From positions 1-64,000 of IMG/VR virus record IMGVR_UViG_3300009103_000026: a stretch of DNA of 64,000 nt. The stretch is one strand, 5' to 3'. This stretch comes from a virus. The notes below the pieces were generated by a model, which was given only the letters and a program-made list of their open reading frames with translations, did not search any database and had not been told where the DNA came from. Positions 1 to 7,234 of this stretch are shown here, one piece after another. A program made the translations under genes and the position numbers. Every line of letters begins with the position of its first letter. The first letter of the stretch is position 1.

Positions 1-68
1 GGATGAAAAGGATATTCCAGCATTCGTATGAAAGTGTAGGAAAAAAAATAGGGGATTTGCTGGCATGA
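1..68 (+). CDS. C-terminal end of a truncated upstream gene
   Basis: A reading frame enters from the left edge and stays open to a TGA at 66-68. The stop overlaps the ATG of the next gene at 65 in an ATGA arrangement, typical of translationally coupled genes. Only about 21 residues are visible, ending in Ser-Tyr-Glu-Ser-Val-Gly-Lys-Lys-Ile-Gly-Asp-Leu-Leu-Ala. A helix of this kind often closes GT-B glycosyltransferases, which would fit the sugar genes that follow, but the fragment is too short for a real call. The ATG at position 3 could be internal; the true start is probably outside the window. Confidence 0.5.
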   Translation, partial: MKRIFQHSYESVGKKIGDLLA

Positions 69-769
69 ACCCAATACAAACGACAATGCGTAAGTCACTT
101 AGAAAAGAAGGGGAGAAATTAAATATATTTGCGGTCTTAGATCCAAGTATGGTTGATTACAACCTTAAATTAATATCTACTGGGCATATATTTTACCTTG
201 CCAATAACGGTGCTCACCAAGCAATGGAAAAAGAAAGATCACTAAAATCAAATATTTCTTCCTTCGGCAACGATTATATAGCACCAGACTATATTCAGGT
301 AGGAAATAACTATGCGGATAAAGTGATTTTACCTTCATATATAGCCCCAGATATAATCCTTTGTTCTCAATTAGATCATCAGCCTTTATGCTGTAGTCTC
401 GCACACAAACACCATATGCAATCAATAGGGATAAGAAATACTTTACCACATCAAAATTGGGTTAACTCGCACCAAAACCAATGGAAAGATATACTTCTAC
501 ATCCTACAGAACATACCGTTTATTTAAGCGAGCAGGCACAAGAGGCTTGGTCTAATATGCCAAGGCTGGAACATCTGGGTACTGAGGATAATGAATATGT
601 TATCGAAGAAACCTGCGAGGACTTTGTAGAAAAATGGTCTCAGTTATTGACATCCGTAGCAGATTCTACATATGTACGAAACATAGGGCTTGACATAGGT
701 ACTAATGGACCGGGAATACTTAGCACAAGTAGGAATAATGAAATCCTCGTTCCTAAAATAAAAGGATAA
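65..769 (+). CDS. Glycosyltransferase-like protein, uncertain
   Basis: Encodes 234 residues with no signal peptide or membrane segment. It starts with a Met-Asn-Pro stretch, then a basic segment and Leu-Asn-Ile-Phe-Ala-Val. The middle is rich in His and Asn, including a histidine pair near residue 115 and Pro-His-Gln-Asn-Trp near 128. A later segment (Val-Tyr-Leu-Ser-Glu-Gln-Ala-Gln-Glu-Ala-Trp) resembles the part of GT-B glycosyltransferases where the protein speaks of a position on the donor side. I do not see a definite catalytic motif. It overlaps the preceding partial gene by 4 nt and is followed after 5 nt by a methyltransferase-like gene, so it belongs to the sugar-modification run. 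The glycosyltransferase call is inference from context and general look. Confidence 0.4.
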   Translation: MNPIQTTMRKSLRKEGEKLNIFAVLDPSMVDYNLKLISTGHIFYLANNGAHQAMEKERSLKSNISSFGNDYIAPDYIQVGNNYADKVILPSYIAPDIILCSQLDHQPLCCSLAHKHHMQSIGIRNTLPHQNWVNSHQNQWKDILLHPTEHTVYLSEQAQEAWSNMPRLEHLGTEDNEYVIEETCEDFVEKWSQLLTSVADSTYVRNIGLDIGTNGPGILSTSRNNEILVPKIKG

Positions 770-774
770 TTATT

Positions 775-1212
775 ATGGATCTTAAGGTAGCAATACATAA
801 CGAGGCTTCTAAAGAAGTTGTCTTGGATGAATACACTAAAATTAGCATAGAAGACCTGTCAAATAAGCAAAATGCATCTCTAAAGGAAATATTTCTCGGA
901 GACTTTTTGTGCTTCGTAGATCAAAAAGATATCGTTGCAACAACTGATTTGGTTATAAGTAAAATGAGATACGGTGCTAATATCATAATTACCGGCAGTG
1001 ACATATTAGAAATATCTAGGATGATTATGAATAGGAATATACCCCTAAACACAGCCCGCGACCTTTTGTACTCAGAAAAAAAATCTTGCTATACTTATCT
1101 AGAGATCATTAGCTTGTTAGAGTCAAAAGGCTTGAAGATCTTAAGAAAAATACTAACTGGATTATCATATTCTATAGTAGCGGAGAGGCCAGATGTCACA
1201 ACAAAAAAATGA
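775..1212 (+). CDS. Methyltransferase-like protein lacking the SAM-binding N-terminal half
   Basis: Encodes 145 residues. The C-terminal two thirds match the back half of class I SAM-dependent methyltransferases: a Leu-Gly-Asp-Phe-Leu segment near residue 42, a gly-rich strand with Ile-Ile-Ile-Thr-Gly-Ser-Asp near 80, then a helix and a closing Leu-Glu-Ser-Lys-Gly-Leu-Lys-Ile followed by an Ala-Glu-Arg-Pro end. The usual motif I glycine loop that binds SAM is not visible, so it may be a degenerate or regulatory relative, or may use another subunit. A good Shine-Dalgarno (AGGA, 8 nt before ATG) supports the start. The next gene begins 20 nt before this one stops. The fold assignment is inference; enzymatic activity is doubtful. 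Confidence 0.4.
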   Translation: MDLKVAIHNEASKEVVLDEYTKISIEDLSNKQNASLKEIFLGDFLCFVDQKDIVATTDLVISKMRYGANIIITGSDILEISRMIMNRNIPLNTARDLLYSEKKSCYTYLEIISLLESKGLKILRKILTGLSYSIVAERPDVTTKK

Positions 1213-2035
1213 GTCCGTTGATAGCGTTCCTCTGGCCCCAATACACACCTCTTGTCATGGGTGCGTGTGGCAAGAGCACGATAACAAAATTTTACAAACA
1301 GGATGTACCTTAGGAAGAATAGATAAATACAAAGAGGTGGGAGCTATCGTCTTAGAAGCATCAAACGAAGACGACGAGGAGTTTTTTATAATTAACGACA
1401 GAGTGTGTATGGCCAAAAGATCTCCGTACTGGAAGGGCAGAGCCGAAGAAGAGGGGATGGATTTAATTGAGCAGGTTTATGAAGAAATGAAAATAAAATA
1501 CCACACCACAATAATTTTAAAGGATGAAGATCTAGACAGACTTGCTGCTAGCATAGAATCTTTAAAATCTCAAGACCCTCAGCCAAAACACGTAACGGTG
1601 ATAACAACAGTAGACTCCAAAGTCTCTCCTGAAAAACTAAGACGACTATTAGAAGAATGCGGCTTTCCTTGGAAGATACAATCAATGCAGGTTGATATGC
1701 CAGAAGCAGAGGCCGTAGACCTAGTTTTATCTGGCTTTTTGCCATCGTATCGAAAGAAACTTCCATTTTATATGAGCATCGATTCAGGAGATATTCTGCC
1801 AGAAAATTTGATGGAAAAGCTTAGCGACAAAGTTAGTAAAGAACTATTGCAGTTTGCTGTTTTGGAAATTAAACCCGATACACACTCTATAATAGCTTCT
1901 ACGTATCTGCATAAACACTTAGGGGGGAATAGATTAAAAGAAGAACATGGGGACAACAAAAGTACTTTAAAACAAGCACTACAAAAGGATGAAGAATGCA
2001 ATATTCCAATAATGAGCCTAGGGGAAATACTGTAA
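1193..2035 (+). CDS. Cysteine-motif protein, possible glycosyltransferase A-like
   Basis: Encodes 280 residues. The N-terminal 75 residues carry four spaced cysteines: a Cys-His-Gly-Cys pair at about 21-24, Gly-Cys near 38 and Val-Cys near 72, a pattern suited to binding a metal or Fe-S centre. From about residue 132 a strand reading Val-Thr-Val-Ile-Thr-Thr-Val is followed by a Pro-Glu-Lys-Leu-Arg-Arg helix. This looks like the first beta-alpha unit of a GT2-type nucleotide-diphospho-sugar fold, and a Ser-Ile-Asp-Ser-Gly-Asp segment near 197 could be the acidic sugar-nucleotide site. GGAGAGG just before the ATG supports the start, which lies inside the previous gene. Function is not established; the context says surface-sugar metabolism. 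Confidence 0.4.
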   Translation: MSQQKNESVDSVPLAPIHTSCHGCVWQEHDNKILQTGCTLGRIDKYKEVGAIVLEASNEDDEEFFIINDRVCMAKRSPYWKGRAEEEGMDLIEQVYEEMKIKYHTTIILKDEDLDRLAASIESLKSQDPQPKHVTVITTVDSKVSPEKLRRLLEECGFPWKIQSMQVDMPEAEAVDLVLSGFLPSYRKKLPFYMSIDSGDILPENLMEKLSDKVSKELLQFAVLEIKPDTHSIIASTYLHKHLGGNRLKEEHGDNKSTLKQALQKDEECNIPIMSLGEIL

Positions 2036-2640
2036 ATTATCCTAAATTAGCAGTAGTAACAACTTCTTCCAGTGCTCCAAAAAATTTTGCCTACGAGGGC
2101 GAGTCGTTCGTAATATCAACCCCCTCTTCTCCAGAAAATACTTCTTTGTTTTATAACGAAGTGTTGCATGAAATAATAGATCAGTACGATGTATTTGCTT
2201 TTTTAGAGAAGGAGGACGATTTTACTTTTTTAGAATCTTGCAATATGATCGTAAACAGACTATTTAAAAATGATATGGTGGGGTCTGTTTACTCTGATTG
2301 CCTGTCTGCAAATGGAAAAGATTCTTTTTCAGTCTTTGTTCCAACATTTTCTCATGATAATTATCTTGGTAACAATAAAATATTTCATCAGCCTATTTTT
2401 GCGAAAAGAGACGCCCTTAAATATGGGGCAGCTCACTTGTCTAAAGTAAGTTGTTTCTTAGATCAGCCACCTCAATATTTTGACAGCCGGTTAAAAAGAC
2501 TGTGCTTCCATGGGCTTCTTGGAGTACTTTCCGGAGGGTGGGTTGTTTCTCATATAGCCGAGCCACTATTCACCTGCCAAAATAAAAATTTTGATATCGA
2601 AAACTCAAACAGCGACCTCAACATACTTTTTAACAGATAG
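1996..2640 (+). CDS. GT2-like glycosyltransferase, probable
   Basis: Encodes 214 residues. After a short polar leader the chain enters Leu-Ala-Val-Val-Thr-Thr-Ser-Ser. Residues 60-105 contain Tyr-Asp-Val-Phe-Ala-Phe-Leu-Glu and then Met-Val-Gly-Ser-Val-Tyr-Ser-Asp, which resemble the central strand and following acidic segment of GT-A (family 2) glycosyltransferases. Such enzymes transfer a sugar from a nucleotide donor to an acceptor glycan. The classical DXD is replaced by Tyr-Ser-Asp-Cys, so the match is loose. The ATG overlaps the previous gene by 40 nt but has AAGGA upstream. A sugar-nucleotide pyrophosphorylase-like gene follows after 5 nt. Confidence 0.45.
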   Translation: MQYSNNEPRGNTVNYPKLAVVTTSSSAPKNFAYEGESFVISTPSSPENTSLFYNEVLHEIIDQYDVFAFLEKEDDFTFLESCNMIVNRLFKNDMVGSVYSDCLSANGKDSFSVFVPTFSHDNYLGNNKIFHQPIFAKRDALKYGAAHLSKVSCFLDQPPQYFDSRLKRLCFHGLLGVLSGGWVVSHIAEPLFTCQNKNFDIENSNSDLNILFNR

Positions 2641-2645
2641 GCAGC

Positions 2646-3359
2646 ATGGGTTCGACTAGAAACATAGCACAGGCAAAAGATCTTGGGTCTTTAGATATAA
2701 TAATACCGGCTGCCGGGGTCGGAAGAAGAATGAAATCTTATGGCTGTAAATCATTAATTAAAATTGATGGATCATCATCTATAATAGAAAGACAGATAAA
2801 TCTAATTAAGAAACACTTAAGTTTTAAAAAGACTATATTGGTATCTGGGTTTGAGTCAGATAAATTAATGAAAAATACTCCAAAAGATATCTTAAAGGTC
2901 GAAAATGAAAGATATGAAGTTACCAACGTTGTCAGAAGCATAGGGATGGGCCTAAGAGTGTCTAAGGCAGAAAGAATTTTGATTATATACGGAGACCTTG
3001 TATTCAACGAAATAACAATGTCAAGAATGCCCGATTTCACCAAGTCCTTTGTTCTTACTGAAGATTGTAATGAAATGAGCGAAGATGAAGTTGGTTGCAT
3101 TGTTGTCAATGGCAGGCTTGAACAGATGTTGCCAGACATACCAAATAAGTGGTCTCAAATCTCCTTTTTTGCAGGAAGAGAGTTGGAGATATTAAAAAAA
3201 ATTGCTTGGGATAGAAAGAAGGAAACTTACTTTGGGTTTGAGGCAATAAATAGTATAATAGATAAAGGGGGCATCTTCAATGCTCACAAAATAAGGGGGT
3301 CAAAAATTATAGATATAGACTGTTCAAAGGATTTATCTAGGGTTAAGGAAATAATATGA
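2646..3359 (+). CDS. Sugar-phosphate nucleotidyltransferase (LicC/GlmU/RmlA-like)
   Basis: Encodes 237 residues of the NTP_transferase fold, which activates a sugar phosphate or choline phosphate with an NTP. The signature Pro-Ala-Ala-Gly-Val-Gly-Arg-Arg-Met occupies residues 21-29, followed by the substrate lysine region Lys-Ser-Leu-Ile-Lys-Ile at 35-40. The second acidic site is Tyr-Gly-Asp-Leu-Val-Phe at 115-120, with D117 as the likely metal ligand. Length fits a single-domain LicC-type enzyme without a C-terminal acyltransferase. It overlaps the next gene by 4 nt (ATGA), so the two are likely co-translated. Donor specificity cannot be read. The fold is clear; the substrate is unknown. 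Confidence 0.8.
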   Translation: MGSTRNIAQAKDLGSLDIIIPAAGVGRRMKSYGCKSLIKIDGSSSIIERQINLIKKHLSFKKTILVSGFESDKLMKNTPKDILKVENERYEVTNVVRSIGMGLRVSKAERILIIYGDLVFNEITMSRMPDFTKSFVLTEDCNEMSEDEVGCIVVNGRLEQMLPDIPNKWSQISFFAGRELEILKKIAWDRKKETYFGFEAINSIIDKGGIFNAHKIRGSKIIDIDCSKDLSRVKEII

Positions 3360-4198
3360 CAACCGCTGTTTTTTTAGGTTCTGAAAATTTAAATCATGGA
3401 GAAACTCTTAGGGGATTGGCCATGTCTCTTGGTTCTGTGAATATGGATTCTATACTATGGCAAAAACATCAAAAGCCAGTTTTTGACATGCTGCATGAGC
3501 TAAGACCAAAGGCCCTATTTTGTTCTTCTTTCGATATTGATAACGATATTTTGAATGCTTTGGATGAATATAAAGATACTAGGCTCGTAGCTATTGGATA
3601 TAGGCCAGAGATACAGTTAACTAAAAATTGTCTAATTTGCTATGAAACAGAAAAACCAGAAGATTATATTGCGTATCACTTAGAACCAGCAGCAAATACG
3701 GCTGCGATAGGAGGTAGTTATAATGAAATATATAAATGTGACATAATGTCTATATGTGAACAAAAGCCATCTATAATAAATACTATTTTGGCAGACTATC
3801 AAATAAAGCTGTTTAGTTTTTTTAATCATATTCAAGATGATTATAGATATCTTGGTAAAATACCATTAAATATGTTTGGTAGCTTGGTGAGGTCTAGCAA
3901 AGTCTTTTTAGAAGAACATGGTAGCATACATAATTTAATGAATGCCTTGGCCAACGGAGGATCGGTATTAACTAAAAATAAAATTTTTCTAAAAAATGAC
4001 AGTATAAAAGTTTTTAATGAAGAAAATATTGAAGAAATATTAGAAGAGGCAATAGTCAATAAAAATGATAATTCTGATTGTCAGTTTGATATATTAAAAA
4101 ATCATACATATCTCAATAGGCTTTCAGATATCATGAATATACTGGGCCATACCAAAGAGGCTTCCCTATGCAAAAAACAAATCACAAATCTAGTGTAG
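3356..4198 (+). CDS. GT-B-like glycosyltransferase, probable
   Basis: Encodes 280 residues. The start Met-Thr-Thr-Ala-Val-Phe-Leu-Gly and the strand-helix alternation fit a Rossmann-like fold. A motif around residues 171-205 (Phe-Gly-Ser-Leu-Val-Arg-Ser-Ser-Lys-Val-Phe-Leu-Glu-Glu-His-Gly-Ser) resembles the donor-binding part of GT-B glycosyltransferases and spore-protein CgeB-like enzymes, where a serine/glutamate pair handles the nucleotide sugar. The segment Leu-Ala-Asn-Gly-Gly-Ser-Val-Leu that follows fits the same part. It overlaps the gene before by 4 nt and the one after by 31 nt, consistent with a tightly coupled sugar operon. No acceptor can be predicted. Confidence 0.5.
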   Translation: MTTAVFLGSENLNHGETLRGLAMSLGSVNMDSILWQKHQKPVFDMLHELRPKALFCSSFDIDNDILNALDEYKDTRLVAIGYRPEIQLTKNCLICYETEKPEDYIAYHLEPAANTAAIGGSYNEIYKCDIMSICEQKPSIINTILADYQIKLFSFFNHIQDDYRYLGKIPLNMFGSLVRSSKVFLEEHGSIHNLMNALANGGSVLTKNKIFLKNDSIKVFNEENIEEILEEAIVNKNDNSDCQFDILKNHTYLNRLSDIMNILGHTKEASLCKKQITNLV

Positions 4199-4662
4199 TA
4201 AAAGTAGCCATTCTTACAGAAACACTAGGGATGTCACAAAAGTCAATGTCCTTAACAAAGGGGCTAAACGAAATAAGCTGGCCATACAAAAATATAGACG
4301 CTGCTGTATTTTGTTTAGATGCTAGCGTGCCTCCCGTAATCCCAAGATTTGGCACCTTACCGATGATAAAGGCTTTTTGCCACGAAGCTATTTTTTTGGC
4401 AACTAACCTAGAAACTGCAAGCTTGCTAGTAGATTTTCCTACGGCAGTAAAGAAATATTTTTATATTTGGGACTTAGAATGGGTTTGTAAAAATTATAAC
4501 TATCACGAGATGTTAAGGGTATATTGTAATAACGAATTGAATCTTGTGGCCAGAAGCAAATCTCACTTCAAGGCTATAAAAAATTCTTGGAAAGAGCCTT
4601 GTGGGATCGTAGAAGACTTTGATTCAAAAGCCATACTAAAACTTATAGAAGGGAAAGAGTAA
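4168..4662 (+). CDS. Unknown protein in the sugar-gene operon
   Basis: Encodes 164 residues. The leader Val-Val-Lys-Val-Ala-Ile-Leu-Thr-Glu-Thr looks like a first Rossmann strand. Later features include Ala-Ile-Phe-Leu-Ala-Thr-Asn-Leu-Glu-Thr-Ala and an aromatic stretch Phe-Tyr-Ile-Trp-Asp-Leu-Glu-Trp near residue 94. The end (Gly-Ile-Val-Glu-Asp-Phe) recalls the tail of GT-B enzymes. It may be a shortened glycosyltransferase, or a partner subunit for the neighbour whose 3' end it overlaps by 31 nt. It ends in TAATG, sharing one base with the nuclease gene that follows. I cannot name a function. Confidence 0.45.
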   Translation: MQKTNHKSSVVKVAILTETLGMSQKSMSLTKGLNEISWPYKNIDAAVFCLDASVPPVIPRFGTLPMIKAFCHEAIFLATNLETASLLVDFPTAVKKYFYIWDLEWVCKNYNYHEMLRVYCNNELNLVARSKSHFKAIKNSWKEPCGIVEDFDSKAILKLIEGKE

Positions 4663-5447
4663 TGAAATCCGTATCTTTAACTAAAGAATTTTTAATCGAA
4701 CAATACCTAGTGAATAAGCGAAGTTTTGCTGATATAGCAAGTCAGCTTGGTACATACCCCAATAAGATAAGGCGGCAGGCTATCAAGATGGGAATTGAGC
4801 CAAGAGATAAAAAGAAGGCTCAGAAAGAAGCCCTTAAATCCGGAAGACATAAGCATCCGACAATGGGCACAAAAAGAAATAGTAAAATCAAGGAAAAAAT
4901 TAGTGAAAGTATGGGCAAGGTTTGGGAAAACATGGACAAAAAGGAAAGATCTCATAGGTCTCAGATTGGAAAAGAACAATGGAATAAAATGACACCAGAC
5001 CAAAGAAAAGAATTTCACAGACTTTCTCATGAAGCTATAAGAAAAACTAGCAAAGAAGGGTCAAAATTGGAAAAATATCTCCTAAAACGCTTGACAGAGG
5101 ATGGTTTTAGAGTAGAATTTCATAAGGAACACCTTGTTGTAAATGAAAAATTGCAGATGGATCTTTTTTTGCCAGAGCTGAATGTCGCTATTGAAGTTGA
5201 TGGCCCTTCGCACTTTAAGCCTGTGTGGGGAGAAGATGCTCTAGCTAAAACCCAGAAATCAGACCAACAAAAAAATGGCCTATTGATTTCTCGCGGAACA
5301 ACAGTTATCAGGATTAGGCAAGAAAAATGTTTGTCACAAAAGTATCAAAGGGACCTTTATCGTAAATTGTCTGAATCGTTATCCAAGATTACGAGTGGAA
5401 AATTGTCAAAAGATGATATGTATATTGAAATAGGAGATACTAAATGA
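4662..5447 (+). CDS. Vsr/DUF559-like endonuclease with helix-turn-helix, homing-endonuclease type
   Basis: Encodes 261 residues. Residues 20-45 (Phe-Ala-Asp-Ile-Ala-Ser-Gln-Leu-Gly, then Ile-Arg-Arg-Gln-Ala) read as a helix-turn-helix. Residues 62-105 are basic with Gly-Thr-Lys-Arg-Asn-Ser-Lys-Ile-Lys and Ile-Ser-Glu-Ser-Met, close to the NUMOD3 DNA-binding segment of homing nucleases. Residues 160-215 hold a PD-(D/E)XK/Vsr-like core: D167, then Ile-Glu-Val-Asp-Gly at 177-181, followed by His184 and a later Val-Ile-Arg-Ile-Arg strand. This order suggests a free-standing homing endonuclease that cuts related phage DNA. No intron or intein is visible here. It lies between the sugar genes and the recombination genes and overlaps the latter by 4 nt. 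Confidence 0.7.
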   Translation: MKSVSLTKEFLIEQYLVNKRSFADIASQLGTYPNKIRRQAIKMGIEPRDKKKAQKEALKSGRHKHPTMGTKRNSKIKEKISESMGKVWENMDKKERSHRSQIGKEQWNKMTPDQRKEFHRLSHEAIRKTSKEGSKLEKYLLKRLTEDGFRVEFHKEHLVVNEKLQMDLFLPELNVAIEVDGPSHFKPVWGEDALAKTQKSDQQKNGLLISRGTTVIRIRQEKCLSQKYQRDLYRKLSESLSKITSGKLSKDDMYIEIGDTK

Positions 5448-6388
5448 TGACAGTACAAATTGATATTAGTAAAATGAAGGTTAAGGATATTAAAGATATG
5501 TTGGTGAAAGATCATGGTTATGAAGCTTCTGATCTGAACAATACAAAAAAGATGGACCTAATTGAACTTTTGCAAAGTGAAAGCAATATAGAAAATCTTG
5601 ATATCAGTTTTGGGGATGGTGATGATACTGGAGACTTTGAAACTAATGACACCTCCTCATCTCCTGCCGCCCCAGAGACCTTAACCACAACGGAAGAAGC
5701 AGAAAGTTTGCTGCCTCCAAGTATATTTGAGCCCTCTTGGAGTGATTATGTTTTGTCTAAGTTTGAACATGATGAAATGATAGATGGGAACCCAACGGTA
5801 GACGGCCTGAGAAGAGTTACAGAACTGGTCATGGGGGGAATAACAGCCTCAACTACCGAAGTTGTACAGGTTCCAACTAAAGAGAATAAGGGTCGGGCTA
5901 CTGCGATACACACAATATCAGTTATTATGCCGGATGGGATTAGTAAGACCGTGTCAGGATCGGGTGATGCTTGGTATAAAAATGCAGATATGCCATATAG
6001 CAAATTTCCGGTGGCTATGGCTGAAACCAGAGCAGAGGGACGAGCACTAAGAAGGCTGTTGCAATTAAGAAAGGTTGTTGCAGCTGAAGAGCTTTCTCAA
6101 AATTTGGATGGGGAGTCAGATTATGGGGATGAGTTTGTAAACGATAACCAAATTAGTTTTATCGATGTTATGTGTGGTAAGGGGAATAGGGGTCTTGATA
6201 TAAGTGTTTATAAGCTGGTGAATTCTGGGTCAAAGACCTATAAAAGCATAAGAGAGGTATCTTATCACACGGCAACTAAAATAATTCAACAGTTGTCGAC
6301 GTACCAACAAAACTCGGAGTCCATACCGGAGACACTTAAGGGCTATGAAGATAATTGGAGGGATAGTTTCGATGTCAACAATTCGTAA
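5444..6388 (+). CDS. SAP-domain protein, candidate single-strand annealing protein (Erf/Rad52-like)
   Basis: Encodes 314 residues. Residues 11-45 look like a SAP DNA-binding motif (Val-Lys-Asp-Ile-Lys-Asp-Met-Leu, then Lys-Met-Asp-Leu-Ile-Glu-Leu-Leu). An acidic, Ser/Thr-rich linker spans about 50-95. The core (100-215) ends with Ala-Glu-Thr-Arg-Ala-Glu-Gly-Arg-Ala-Leu-Arg-Arg at 193-204, similar to the conserved Ala-Glu-Thr-x-Ala-x-Gly-Arg-Ala-Leu signature of phage Erf/Sak-type annealing proteins. The C-terminal part has a helical unit that resembles a protein-docking tail. A role in annealing single strands during phage recombination is inferred and supported by the ssDNA-binding-like gene that overlaps its 3' end. 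GGAG 8 nt upstream supports the start. Confidence 0.6.
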   Translation: MMTVQIDISKMKVKDIKDMLVKDHGYEASDLNNTKKMDLIELLQSESNIENLDISFGDGDDTGDFETNDTSSSPAAPETLTTTEEAESLLPPSIFEPSWSDYVLSKFEHDEMIDGNPTVDGLRRVTELVMGGITASTTEVVQVPTKENKGRATAIHTISVIMPDGISKTVSGSGDAWYKNADMPYSKFPVAMAETRAEGRALRRLLQLRKVVAAEELSQNLDGESDYGDEFVNDNQISFIDVMCGKGNRGLDISVYKLVNSGSKTYKSIREVSYHTATKIIQQLSTYQQNSESIPETLKGYEDNWRDSFDVNNS

Positions 6389-6899
6389 AAAAACTCAGTG
6401 GAGAGTCTACAAGCCCAATAAAGAAAAGTCTGGAGCTGCAAGTAGGCTTGAAATGAAAATCGTTAGTGAAGAAAGGTCCGGTAAAGATGGAAAAGAGTAC
6501 ACCTACAGAGACGTACAAATGTTCTGGGTGGCATCACCACAGACTGGAATAGACTCAAATGGTAACGCCTCCTTTTCTTGGAAAGATTCAAATGATACTA
6601 AATCAATCACATTGAAACTTGGGGAGACTGATATTGGGGAGTTATTGGCTGTCCTTGATGGAGAAAAACCTGAGGCGGGTAAGGTTGGAGGAAAGTTTCC
6701 CGGAATATTTCATCAAAACGCTAGGGGAAATACAACCTTTTCTTTTAAAAGGGCGGAAGGACAGGGTTATTATATAAGACTGGCAAAAAAACCAAAGGGA
6801 GGGCAGCTAACCGAAGTCAAGCACACCCTCTCTTTTGGTGAAGGTCAGGTTCTTAAAGTATTGTTAAAAAGGGCGGTTGAGCAAAAGTACCAGTGGTAG
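6372..6899 (+). CDS. Putative single-stranded DNA-binding protein
   Basis: Encodes 175 residues from the ATG at 6372; an upstream in-frame ATG at 6345 would overlap the previous gene more and lacks a clear ribosome binding site. The chain is a run of beta strands with basic and aromatic residues: Gln-Trp-Arg-Val-Tyr-Lys-Pro-Asn-Lys, Phe-Ser-Trp-Lys-Asp-Ser, Lys-Phe-Pro-Gly-Ile-Phe-His-Gln-Asn-Ala-Arg-Gly-Asn-Thr-Thr-Phe and Gly-Tyr-Tyr-Ile-Arg-Leu-Ala. It ends in a helix that closes with Gln-Lys-Tyr-Gln-Trp. This resembles PC4/whirly-like ssDNA-binding folds rather than the OB fold of bacterial SSB, and it lacks an acidic tail. Overlap with the annealase-like gene supports a recombination role. 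The assignment is inference. Confidence 0.55.
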   Translation: MSTIRKKTQWRVYKPNKEKSGAASRLEMKIVSEERSGKDGKEYTYRDVQMFWVASPQTGIDSNGNASFSWKDSNDTKSITLKLGETDIGELLAVLDGEKPEAGKVGGKFPGIFHQNARGNTTFSFKRAEGQGYYIRLAKKPKGGQLTEVKHTLSFGEGQVLKVLLKRAVEQKYQW

Positions 6900-7169
6900 T
6901 TATGGCAACTTGTCCAATTCTGTTCTAAGTCTAGCTATCTCTGTATTCAGTTCAGAAATTACTTGTGTGTTTTGTTTAAGAGCCTCATTTATATCTTGAA
7001 TACTTTTTAGTACTAGTTGCCTATCAAGTAAATAAGGAGATTCTGTTTGTATCATCTTGGAAACGTCTGCTCTGCTTACGTAATCGCTTGCTTCCACCAT
7101 CCAGAACCCAACCATCAGAATTAAACAACTGAACGAGCTTACCGCTATAGTTTTCCATAAGTGTGACAT
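6900..7169 (-). CDS. Small membrane-anchored coiled-coil protein, spanin-like candidate
   Basis: Encodes 89 residues. Residues 7-27 form one hydrophobic segment (Ile-Ala-Val-Ser-Ser-Phe-Ser-Cys-Leu-Ile-Leu-Met-Val-Gly-Phe-Trp), and residues 52-88 form a heptad-rich coiled coil that ends Leu-Arg-Thr-Glu-Leu-Asp-Lys-Leu-Pro. This topology matches inner-membrane spanin subunits and also simple membrane scaffolds. It is the only minus-strand gene inside the plus-strand block, ends directly against the ssDNA-binding-like gene (convergent), and is divergent from the nuclease at 7235. An AGGGGG ribosome binding site and a candidate promoter at 7205-7214 precede it. No outer-membrane partner or endolysin is visible nearby, so the lysis role is weak. 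Confidence 0.55.
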   Translation of the reverse strand: MSHLWKTIAVSSFSCLILMVGFWMVEASDYVSRADVSKMIQTESPYLLDRQLVLKSIQDINEALKQNTQVISELNTEIARLRTELDKLP

Positions 7170-7204
7170 AAAAGCCCCCTAAAATAATTATATGTGCCTA
7201 ATTA

Positions 7205-7214
7205 AATATACACC
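7205..7214 (-). promoter_or_regulatory. Candidate promoter motif GGTGTATATT
   Basis: On the minus strand this reads GGTGTATATT, 35 nt before the start of the small membrane protein. It is one of five near-identical elements found between genes, always pointing at a minus-strand gene. It looks like an extended -10 box (TATATT preceded by GGTG). A second TATAAT-like box lies 14 nt further downstream, so the exact start point is uncertain. Confidence 0.4.
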
Positions 7215-7234
7215 GCAAAAACTGGAGATTATTA

